Shown here: positions 1 through 6,486 of the stretch, in pieces | Numbering within the stretch: position 1 is the first letter of the stretch | Layout of the letters: every line of letters starts with the position of its first letter | Assembly (NCBI GenBank): GCA_002317575.1 | Contig: DCIH01000070.1 | Location: 12,374-21,463 of the forward strand | DNA: 9,090 nt | Source: Verrucomicrobia bacterium UBA1731 | GTDB lineage: Bacteria; Verrucomicrobiota; Kiritimatiellia; RFP12; UBA1067 | Direction: 5' to 3' | Position numbers and translations under genes: made by a program | The notes under the pieces: generated by a model | Told to the model about the DNA's origin: nothing | Database searches by the model: none | What the model saw: only the letters and a program-made list of their open reading frames with translations

Positions 1-307
1 CGAACGCATAGCGCTTGAAGGCGTCGGCGATCTCGGGATAACCTTCGCGCTCGGCCTGGCGGCTCATCGCGAGGTACATGCCCACTTCGCAGCATTCGCC
101 GTTGAAGTGGTCCTTGAGGCCCTTCGTCACTTCCGCGTCGTCCACCTTGCCGTCGCCGACGCCGTGCTGGCACGCCCAGGTCATCTTGCCGACCTCGGCC
201 GCCTGCTCTTTGAACTTCGTGCCCGGAACGCCGCACTGCGGACATTTCTCGGGGGCCGCGTCACCCGTGTGAACGTACCCGCAAACCGGGCAGACCCATC
301 TCTTCAT
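1..307 (-). CDS. Reverse-type rubrerythrin (rubredoxin-ferritin-like NADH peroxidase family), C-terminus cut by window edge
   Basis: The visible 102 codons hold an N-terminal rubredoxin-type iron site, with cysteines C6-P-V-C9 and C22-P-Q-C25. The start of a ferritin-like di-iron domain follows from about residue 40. E71 in FNGECCE fits the first iron ligand of rubrerythrins. The segment MYLAMSRQAEREGYPEIADAF (residues 77-97) is typical of the NADH peroxidase/rubrerythrin family. The second-half ligands (the ExxH motif) lie beyond base 1 and are unseen. Having rubredoxin before the di-iron domain is the reverse of classical rubrerythrin. Such proteins reduce hydrogen peroxide in the cytoplasm of anaerobes using electrons from NADH via a reductase. 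The ATG at 307 is preceded by GAAAGGAAA about 8 bases upstream, a good ribosome site. The gene starts 33 bases after the stop of the AI-2E-family gene, and I see no promoter in that gap, so it is probably the last visible gene of the operon. The family call is firm; the electron donor is inferred. Confidence 0.93.
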   Translation of the reverse strand, partial: MKRWVCPVCGYVHTGDAAPEKCPQCGVPGTKFKEQAAEVGKMTWACQHGVGDGKVDDAEVTKGLKDHFNGECCEVGMYLAMSRQAEREGYPEIADAFKRYAF

Positions 308-340
308 CTTTTGTTTCCTTTCTTGTTTGTCGAACGAAAA

Positions 341-1495
341 TCACAGCACCGGACGCACGTACTTCGTTTTGAGCGCGCGCCAGAGCACCAGCCAGAACGC
401 CGAAAGCGGTATCGCGAGCAGAAGCCCGAGCAGCGAATGGAACACCGCGCCCCAGAACACGAACGAGAAAATGACGCCCGCGAAGCCAAGTCCCGTCTTG
501 TCGCCCTGGATGCGCGGCGTGATGAAGTAGTTGTCGGCCACCTGGCCGCACAGCCACACGCCGAGAACGCCCGCAAGACGCATCATGCTGCCGCCGTCGC
601 CGAAAAACGCAAGCACCGCGGCGACCGGCAGGAACGCGACGGACCCCAGGAGCGGCACGAGGTTGACAACCCCAAGACCGAAACCAAGCAGAAAACCGTA
701 GGGGAGTCCCACCAACGCGAAACCGGTGCCGTACAGGACGCCCTCGACAAGACAAATCAGCACCTGCCTCTGGAAGAAACTCACCAGCACGTCGAAAAAG
801 GCGTCGATCTGCTCCGCCAGGAACGCGCGCGTGCCCTCCTTGCAGAACGCGAGATGCCGCGCGACGTCCACGCCTTTCACGTCGGGCTTCATCAGGAAAT
901 ATACGAAAAACACGAACACGATGATCCAGTTCAAAAGCCCCAGCATGCTCTTGACGATGCCGAAACCGACCTTCACCGCGCTGCCGCTGTAGGCCGACCC
1001 GAGCTGTGCGCACACGTCGTGCGAAAACGCGTTGGGATCCGTGAAGAACAGCAAGGCGTTCTCCGGCGCGCCCAACTGGCGCAGCGACTGCTCCCAGCCG
1101 GGGTGGTTCGCCTGGCACCAGGCGCTCATCTTGACGAACAGCTTCGGCGCCACGGAAAGGAAATTGGACACCTGCCCGACGATGGCCGAGCCGGCGAACC
1201 AGGCGACCAGCCCGAGCGGCAGCGCAATGGTCGCGAACATCGCGGCAAAGGCCAACGTGGGATTTCGGACCCGCTTGCGGAACCACCCGAAATAGGGTTT
1301 GAAGAAGAGCGACAGGAACAGGCCCATCAACACGGGCACGAAGGCCGAAGCCGTGAGTTCGAGCACGCGCACGCCCGCCCACACGACGGCCGCAGCGAAC
1401 GCCGCGACGACGACCAGCGCCAAAGCTGTCACGCCGGCTGCGACGATCTTCTTCTGGCCGTCGGAAAATTCCAGCATTGGCTTTCTCTCGTCCAT
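341..1495 (-). CDS. AI-2E/PerM-family (DUF20) integral membrane transporter
   Basis: This 384-residue protein is rich in hydrophobic segments, at about residues 18-42, 49-66, 80-105, 187-202, 245-298, 304-320 and 327-372. A soluble loop separates the first three from the rest at about 106-185. That layout, the length, the glycine/proline-rich PYGFLLGFGLGVVNLVPLLG stretch (265-284) and the DNYFITPRIQGDKTGLG signature (321-337) are those of the AI-2E transporter/PerM family. Members have been linked to export of the quorum signal AI-2 (TqsA), Na+/H+ antiport or unknown cargo, so substrate cannot be assigned from sequence. In many homologues the last signature continues with a His-Pro; here it reads GFAG. 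The start at 1495 is chosen because AAGGGG lies 5 bases upstream (1501-1506); an internal Met at residue 7 is the alternative. The gene follows the LRR lipoprotein gene by 18 bases and precedes rubrerythrin by 33, which points to one transcript. Confidence 0.9.
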   Translation of the reverse strand: MDERKPMLEFSDGQKKIVAAGVTALALVVVAAFAAAVVWAGVRVLELTASAFVPVLMGLFLSLFFKPYFGWFRKRVRNPTLAFAAMFATIALPLGLVAWFAGSAIVGQVSNFLSVAPKLFVKMSAWCQANHPGWEQSLRQLGAPENALLFFTDPNAFSHDVCAQLGSAYSGSAVKVGFGIVKSMLGLLNWIIVFVFFVYFLMKPDVKGVDVARHLAFCKEGTRAFLAEQIDAFFDVLVSFFQRQVLICLVEGVLYGTGFALVGLPYGFLLGFGLGVVNLVPLLGSVAFLPVAAVLAFFGDGGSMMRLAGVLGVWLCGQVADNYFITPRIQGDKTGLGFAGVIFSFVFWGAVFHSLLGLLLAIPLSAFWLVLWRALKTKYVRPVL

Positions 1496-1513
1496 GCGAA
1501 CCCCTTGAAGACG

Positions 1514-2287
1514 TCAGAACACGATGGCCACGTCCGGCAACGCGGCGCGAATGCGCTTCATTTCCTCGGCGGAGAACGTGCAACCGCCCAGGGACAGATA
1601 GTCGAGCTTGCGCCATTTGGACAAATCGGCCGGCAATTTCGTCACACGCGTCTCGTTGAGGGACACGCCCTTGAGCTTCGGCAGATCGACGAGCCATTCC
1701 GGAACGGCGGAAATCGGATTGCCGTCCAGAACGAGATCCTCGAGTTCCGTCCACGACTTGACGGCGTCTCCGATCGCCTTGATCTGGTTGCGGCTCGCGT
1801 AGAAACGCTGCAAATGCTTGAGCGCGCCCAGCGACGCGGGAATTTCCGCGAGCGCGTTGCCGTTCAAGCGCAGCCACATCAGTTTCGGGAATTGGCCAAG
1901 CCCCTCCGCGGAAGCGAGCTTGTTGTCGTCCAGGTTGAGATAGTCGAGGTTCGCCAGTTCGCCCAACCGGACGGGCACCTTGACGAGCGCGTTGCGCGCG
2001 AAATAGAACTCCTCGAGATTCTTCTGGGCGTAAACGCATTCCGGGACGTCCGTGAACCCGTTTTCGGACAAGTCGAGCATCTCGAGAATCGGCATGCCGG
2101 ACAAGCCATCCTGCGCAACGGACTTGCCGTTTCCGCGCAGAATGAGCCGTTGGACGGACGCCCGATTGGTGGCGGCCAGCTGTTCGACCGAGGTCACCGT
2201 CACCGCGTCCGTCGGCGCCGACATGTTGTCGAAACACCCGGCCAGCAAAACGCCCAAGCCCAAAGCCAACAACGTTCTCGTCATCAT
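1514..2287 (-). CDS. Leucine-rich-repeat lipoprotein
   Basis: The 257-residue product begins with a short charged stretch, a hydrophobic core and a lipobox LLAGC with the lipidated cysteine at residue 18, so it should be anchored in the cell envelope. From residue 45 almost the whole protein consists of leucine-rich repeats. One is degenerate (45-66). Regular units start at 67, 90, 113, 135, 158, 181 and 204, nearly all 23 residues long with the pattern LxxLxLxxNxLxxLPxxLxxL. A shorter capping unit begins at 227 and runs to about 251. Such repeats form a curved scaffold for protein binding, so an envelope partner is likely, but none can be named. No catalytic domain is present. Two Met codons open the ORF (2287 and 2284). 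GGAG of the ribosome site lies 7 bases before the first and overlaps the end of the HAD gene, whose stop is only 4 bases upstream, so translational coupling is likely. Confidence 0.9.
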   Translation of the reverse strand: MMTRTLLALGLGVLLAGCFDNMSAPTDAVTVTSVEQLAATNRASVQRLILRGNGKSVAQDGLSGMPILEMLDLSENGFTDVPECVYAQKNLEEFYFARNALVKVPVRLGELANLDYLNLDDNKLASAEGLGQFPKLMWLRLNGNALAEIPASLGALKHLQRFYASRNQIKAIGDAVKSWTELEDLVLDGNPISAVPEWLVDLPKLKGVSLNETRVTKLPADLSKWRKLDYLSLGGCTFSAEEMKRIRAALPDVAIVF

Positions 2288-2291
2288 GCTC

Positions 2292-2969
2292 TCACTCCGA
2301 AACGGGTTCCCAATTGCCGAACACTTCCTTCACGTCGATTTCGCCCAGATCGTGGACGATCCACGACGCGCCCGTGAAATCCTGACGGATCGTCTTGTTG
2401 CGATCCACGCCCAAAACGCGCATGCCTGCGGCGCGGCCCGCCTTGACGCCGGCGGTGGAATCCTCCACCACCACGCACGCGCTCGCGTCGACTTCGAGCA
2501 TGGCGGCCGCCTTCAGATAACCGTCGGGCGCGGGCTTGCCGCGGCCGTAGTCCTCGTTTCCGAGCACGAACTTCACGCACCCCTCGAGCCCGCAGAACCG
2601 CACGGCCGCCTCCACGTCGGCCCGCGGAGACCCCGAAACGATCACGCACGGAGCCAACTTGGCCGCCTTTTTGAAAAAGGCCACGGACGAGGGAATGATC
2701 AGCTTCGTCGGATCCGACGAAATGCGCTGGTAATAAGGCCGCAAGGCCGCCGCGTCCTGATCCATGGTCGTGTGGGGCAGAATCGGGAACATCTTGTGCA
2801 AAAGCGCCTGGATGTCGGCCCAGCTGTGCCCGAACACGATCGACGCAATGTGGTCGAGCGTGGTGGGGGCCCCGCGGTCGGCCAGGAAATCGACGATCGC
2901 GCGCGACCACTGCATCTCGGAATCGATGAGCGTGCCGTCGAGATCGAAGAGAAAGGCGGCGGATTGCAT
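2292..2969 (-). CDS. HAD-superfamily hydrolase, beta-phosphoglucomutase/phosphatase-like (subfamily IA)
   Basis: A 225-residue cytoplasmic enzyme with all four HAD motifs. Motif I is FLFDLDGTLID with nucleophile D9 and acid/base D11. Motif II is IVSGSP with S112. Motif III is the lysine K145 in GKPAPDGY. Motif IV is VVEDSTAG with E169 and D170 for Mg2+. An alpha-helical cap (about residues 16-95) lies between motifs I and II, as in subfamily IA phosphatases and beta-phosphoglucomutases. The GKPAPDGY and EDSTAGV stretches resemble sugar-phosphate phosphatases and mutases, but the substrate is not decidable. The reading frame stays open upstream to 3182, but that extension is low-complexity Arg/Ser/Ala sequence overlapping ychJ. 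The FDLDGT motif must lie close to the N-terminus, so the ATG at 2969 is the start. Only a weak GAGG is visible 9 bases upstream. The spacers are 16 bases to ychJ and 4 to the LRR gene. Confidence 0.93.
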   Translation of the reverse strand: MQSAAFLFDLDGTLIDSEMQWSRAIVDFLADRGAPTTLDHIASIVFGHSWADIQALLHKMFPILPHTTMDQDAAALRPYYQRISSDPTKLIIPSSVAFFKKAAKLAPCVIVSGSPRADVEAAVRFCGLEGCVKFVLGNEDYGRGKPAPDGYLKAAAMLEVDASACVVVEDSTAGVKAGRAAGMRVLGVDRNKTIRQDFTGASWIVHDLGEIDVKEVFGNWEPVSE

Positions 2970-2985
2970 GCTGTCCAGCCTCGGC

Positions 2986-3489
<504 letters not shown>

Positions 3490-3497
3490 AAGCGCTC

Positions 3498-3526
3498 ATT
3501 ATACCACGTTTTGTCGTGCCGGAATA
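3498..3526 (-). promoter_or_regulatory. Extended -10 promoter for the ychJ operon
   Basis: On the minus strand the sequence TGGTATAAT lies at 3506-3498: a perfect TATAAT hexamer (3503-3498) preceded by the TGn extension. At a 17-base spacing the -35 position (3526-3521) reads TATTCC, a poor match, which is usual for extended -10 promoters. The expected transcription start, 7 bases past the hexamer, is about 3491, leaving only about 2 bases before the ATG at 3489. The box lies in the 62-base gap after the GH2 stop codon, so it would give the five downstream genes their own transcription start. This is read by eye; no start site has been mapped. Confidence 0.7.
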
Positions 3527-3551
3527 CGCCGGCGCGTTAAAAGGAATGGCG

Positions 3552-6245
3552 TCATTCGACGCCGCATACGCCGGGATCGATCGGCAAACGGCCGAACCGC
3601 TTGCCGTACACGGCCAAGCCCCGGTCGGCCTCGAGACGGATCGCCACCTTGCCGTCCGCGCGCTTCGCGAGCGCCGCGGCGGGAATTTCGGCCTCCACGA
3701 GCCATCCGTAGCTTCCCGCTTCGCACAACTGCCAGTCGCGCTTCTGGTTGTGCCAGGAGAGGATGCCGCGGTGGTCGGCCGGATCGTCCGCCAGAAGCTG
3801 CGTCTTCACGAGCACGCCGTTGGCGTAGACCTTCACGGTCGAGGGCCATGTGTCGTCCGACGTCATCGGGTAGCTGTTGGGGTTGCGCGAACGGTCGTAG
3901 CTGCCGCCGCCGAGCATGCAGTCGAGCCCCGGGCCCTTCTTCTCATCCTTCTCGGGAATGTCCTTGCCGTTCAGGCGCTTCGCGGAGAGTTCCGCGCGGA
4001 ATGTGGGCTTGCCGGCCTTCGGCAACGCGAATTCGTATTCGAAGGCGCCTTTGCCCGCGCCGCAGAACTTCTTGCCCTCGAACACGTCCCAGGTCTTGGT
4101 TTCCCACGCGGACTTCGCCGGCTTCACGGCCGGCGTGTCGGGTTGGGCGTACGCGACGAAGCAGTGGAAGTTCCGCGCGACCGGCTTGCCGCCCGCGAAG
4201 AGCGTCACGCACAGCGCGCCCGCGCAATCGTCCGCCGGCGGCATCGCGCGGACGTCGGCGATCTTCTCGTTCTGCCAGCTCTTGGCCTTGCCGAGCGGCA
4301 TGCTGCCGCCGGGCGCCTCGTGGGCGCGGCCGTCCGCGCCCATCCAACGGTAGTCCCAGCGCAGCGAAAGCTCCTGGCCCGCGTACTTGTCCGTCACGAG
4401 CGAAATCGTCGCCGGCACGAGGAACGGCTTGCCGGGCTCGTAGGTGCGGCAAAGCTCTTCGTCGAGCGCGATGTAGGCGTCCGCGTGGAGATCCTTCAGC
4501 GACATGCCAGGGAAGATTTCGGCGATGCCGTCGTGCTTGGGCGTGCGGTCGAAGCGGACGTAGCCGTTCCATTCGTTGATCACGTCGTGATGTTCGGTGT
4601 AGAGCCAGCCCGCGCACTGGAGATGGCGGCGAAACGCGTTGATCATCATGTGGTAGTCCCAGCTCCAGTCCACGTCGCCCGTCGACCCCTTGTACCCCCA
4701 CACGTTGCCGCATTCGGAGTTCATCATCGGCTCGCCCTTCTGGAACTGTCCGGCGACGTAGTTGTCGGCCGATCCGGGCATGTTCGTCGCGCACGTGCCG
4801 ACGAGCGCCCGCTCCCATTCGTAGCCGGGCAGGTAGAAATGCCAGGAATTCACGTCCGTCGCCACGTGGTCGTGGTGGCACGCGGAGTTGTCCTCCACCA
4901 ACCGCGTGGGGTCGAAGAACTTCGCCTTGTGGTATGCCTCGGCGACCTTGCGCTGCGCCCAGTCGCGGTAGCGGCGCTCGCGGCCGCCCGCCCCGGAGGC
5001 GAGTCCCATCTCGAGCGAACGGTTTGAGAAGAGCCCCCACGTCTCGTTGAAGAGCGTCCACTGATACACGCACGGATGGTTGAAGTCGCGGCGCACCATG
5101 CCCTCGAAGCACTTCCAGTGCTCCTCGAACATCGCCTCGCTCGCGTCGCCCCACGCGCACGGCACGTCGGCCTGGATGAGCACGCCGAGCTTGTCCGCCC
5201 AATACAGCTTGCGCGGAATCTCGACCTTGATGTGCACGCGGTTGCCGCTCAAACCGAGTTTCTTAGAGAGAAGGATCTCGTTCTTCATGAATTCATCCGA
5301 CGGGAACGTGTACCAGCCGTCCGGATGGTAGCTCTGGTCCAGCGTGAGCTGCAGATAGACGGGCTTGCCGTTGAGCGTCACGTACGGGTGGCCGTTCGGG
5401 TTCTTGCCCGTGCCGAACTCGCGGAAGCCGAAATACGTTTTCACCACGTCGTCGCCGTAGCGGCACGTGACGTCGTAGAGCTGCGGATCCTCGAGCGTCC
5501 AGAGACGCGGCTTGTCGAGCTTGATCGTGGCGAAGCCGAACACCGCTCCCGCGGACACGGGAACCGCGTGCTTTTTGCCGTCCAGCTCCACCGTGCAGAC
5601 GCCGTCGCGCGCCGCCGGCGCGCCCAAACGCACCACCGCGTCGACGGTGCCGACCTGGACGTGCGGCATGAAGCGCACGCATTCGAGATACGCGTCGCCG
5701 CGCGCTTCAAGGTAGACGGTCTGCCAAATGCCGCGGGCGTTTCCGTAGCCCTGCTTGCCGTACAGGTAGTGGCCCGACTGCGCCTCGGCGGGACTGGGGT
5801 CCCAGATCTTGAATTCGAGCGTCTGCTTCTCGCCCCAACGCACGAGCTCCGTGAGCTCGTATTCGAACGGCGTGTACCCGCCCACGTGCTTGCCGAGATC
5901 GTTGCCCGCGAAGGTGCAGGTCGTGTCGTGGTCCGCCGCGCCAACCACCACGAACACGCGCTTGCCCTTCCAGGCCGCGGGCACGGTCACCGTGCGGCGG
6001 TAATAGCCCGTGTCGCCTTCGTCCTTGACGCCGGAAAGCTTGCATCCCCAGCCGAACGGCACGAGAATCTGGCGGTCGTACGCATTGGTCTTGAATCCGA
6101 AGTCCCACGCGCCGTTGAGGTTCAGCCACTGCGCGCGCTCCCAATCGGGACGCGGATGTTCGGGCAGGGGAATGGCCGTTTCGGCAAAGACGGAAAACGC
6201 CGCCAAGACGACGACGGAAGACAACACGATCGTTTTGAATTTCAT
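3552..6245 (-). CDS. Secreted glycoside hydrolase family 2 enzyme (beta-galactosidase/beta-glucuronidase-like)
   Basis: An 897-residue exported glycosidase. A Sec signal peptide covers residues 1-21, with cleavage expected after VFA. The sugar-binding jelly roll spans about 40-185, including WLNLNGAWDF (40-49), PFGW (63-66), YYRRTVTVPAAW and the GIWQTVYLE motif (172-180) typical of GH2. An Ig-like domain covers about 186-285. The catalytic TIM barrel follows at about 286-600, holding the acid/base E401 in LFNETWG and the nucleophile E511 in MMNSECG. Two further beta-rich regions lie at about 610-705 and 735-897. The RGxNxH-type motif that usually opens the GH2 barrel is replaced by LQLTLDQSYHPDGW. 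Both catalytic glutamates are present, so it should be active on a beta-linked glycan, but substrate (galactoside, glucuronide, mannoside or other) cannot be assigned. The frame is open up to 6464, but the signal peptide and a promoter at 6281-6253 fix the start at 6245. No Shine-Dalgarno sequence is present. Confidence 0.93.
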   Translation of the reverse strand: MKFKTIVLSSVVVLAAFSVFAETAIPLPEHPRPDWERAQWLNLNGAWDFGFKTNAYDRQILVPFGWGCKLSGVKDEGDTGYYRRTVTVPAAWKGKRVFVVVGAADHDTTCTFAGNDLGKHVGGYTPFEYELTELVRWGEKQTLEFKIWDPSPAEAQSGHYLYGKQGYGNARGIWQTVYLEARGDAYLECVRFMPHVQVGTVDAVVRLGAPAARDGVCTVELDGKKHAVPVSAGAVFGFATIKLDKPRLWTLEDPQLYDVTCRYGDDVVKTYFGFREFGTGKNPNGHPYVTLNGKPVYLQLTLDQSYHPDGWYTFPSDEFMKNEILLSKKLGLSGNRVHIKVEIPRKLYWADKLGVLIQADVPCAWGDASEAMFEEHWKCFEGMVRRDFNHPCVYQWTLFNETWGLFSNRSLEMGLASGAGGRERRYRDWAQRKVAEAYHKAKFFDPTRLVEDNSACHHDHVATDVNSWHFYLPGYEWERALVGTCATNMPGSADNYVAGQFQKGEPMMNSECGNVWGYKGSTGDVDWSWDYHMMINAFRRHLQCAGWLYTEHHDVINEWNGYVRFDRTPKHDGIAEIFPGMSLKDLHADAYIALDEELCRTYEPGKPFLVPATISLVTDKYAGQELSLRWDYRWMGADGRAHEAPGGSMPLGKAKSWQNEKIADVRAMPPADDCAGALCVTLFAGGKPVARNFHCFVAYAQPDTPAVKPAKSAWETKTWDVFEGKKFCGAGKGAFEYEFALPKAGKPTFRAELSAKRLNGKDIPEKDEKKGPGLDCMLGGGSYDRSRNPNSYPMTSDDTWPSTVKVYANGVLVKTQLLADDPADHRGILSWHNQKRDWQLCEAGSYGWLVEAEIPAAALAKRADGKVAIRLEADRGLAVYGKRFGRLPIDPGVCGVE

Positions 6246-6252
6246 GGGCGGG

Positions 6253-6281
6253 ATTCTAACAAAACCGCCCCCGTTTGCCAA
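6253..6281 (-). promoter_or_regulatory. Sigma70-type promoter for the GH2 gene
   Basis: The minus strand carries TTGGCA (6281-6276), a 17-base spacer and TAGAAT (6258-6253), five of six matches to consensus in each hexamer at optimal spacing. The hexamer ends 7 bases before the ATG at 6245, so the predicted start site (about 6246) is one base upstream of the start codon. The bases between, CCCGCCC, contain no ribosome site. A leaderless GH2 mRNA is therefore predicted. The promoter lies in the 74-base gap after the small ORF. Read by eye, not mapped. Confidence 0.72.
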
Positions 6282-6319
6282 CCCTCGCGCACCGGTCCCC
6301 TGCACCGGGCCCACACGCT

Positions 6320-6472
6320 TCACTCGTTTCCGAGATACGCGTTGATCCGGTTCTTTTCCGCCGTGTGGTCCTTGCCGACGACTTCGACGCGCGCCTGCGC
6401 CGTCAGCACCAACGCGCAGGACGCGACGGACGAAATCAACGGCGGCAAACGGTTTTTTCCGCAAACCTTCAT
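6320..6472 (-). CDS. Small ORF, 50 aa, signal-peptide-like; function unknown
   Basis: A 50-codon ORF from the ATG at 6472 to a TGA at 6320. I recognise no family. Residues 1-8 are basic, and residues 9-27 are mostly uncharged and hydrophobic, ending in TAQA, an AxA-type signal peptidase site. This would leave a charged 23-residue tail beginning RVEVVGKDH. A relaxed lipobox VASC (16-19) is also present, but hydrophobic residues continue after the cysteine, so lipidation is less likely. GGAAGG (6482-6477) lies 4 bases upstream, a strong ribosome site, inside the 14-base gap after the stop of the large upstream gene, so coupling to that gene is plausible. It could be a small secreted peptide, or the 5' remnant of a longer exported protein whose remainder was lost. 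The ribosome site and signal-like start favour real translation; length limits confidence. Confidence 0.5.
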   Translation of the reverse strand: MKVCGKNRLPPLISSVASCALVLTAQARVEVVGKDHTAEKNRINAYLGNE

Positions 6473-6476
6473 GACG

Positions 6477-6482
6477 CCTTCC
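6477..6482 (-). promoter_or_regulatory. Shine-Dalgarno site of the 50-aa ORF
   Basis: GGAAGG on the minus strand, 4 bases before the ATG at 6472 and lying between that ATG and the TAA of the large upstream gene. It is the main reason for treating the small ORF as translated. Confidence 0.5.
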
Positions 6483-6486
6483 GGCC

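Noticed and set aside
261..2237. Minus-strand open frame of 658 codons overlapping rubrerythrin, AI-2E and LRR genes
   Set aside because: It is a frame shadow: arginine- and glycine-rich, without motifs, and overlapping three well-supported genes on the same strand.
107..2377. Plus-strand open frame of 756 codons antisense to four genes
   Set aside because: Its product is low-complexity Arg/Glu/His-rich sequence with no domain, and it lies opposite genes with clear motifs and ribosome sites. Long antisense frames are expected from codon bias in G+C-rich genes.
3515..3535. GCCGG/CCGGC hairpin after the GH2 stop as a terminator
   Set aside because: The stem is 5 base pairs without a following T-run. 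Too weak to call.
3516..5027. Plus-strand open frame of 503 codons opposite the GH2 gene, and a similar one at 5076-6551
   Set aside because: Arg/Val/His-rich antisense shadows of a gene with clear GH2 motifs. They have no domain or ribosome site.
6289..6310. Possible terminator hairpin or operator before the GH2 promoter (CCGGT/ACCGG stem, repeated GCACCGG)
   Set aside because: The stem is only 5 base pairs with no T-tract after it, and a 7-base repeat in G+C-rich DNA is easily chance.
6246..6464. N-terminal extension of the GH2 frame to 6464
   Set aside because: The extension is Arg/Gly-rich and overlaps the small ORF in another frame. The signal peptide and promoter place the start at 6245.
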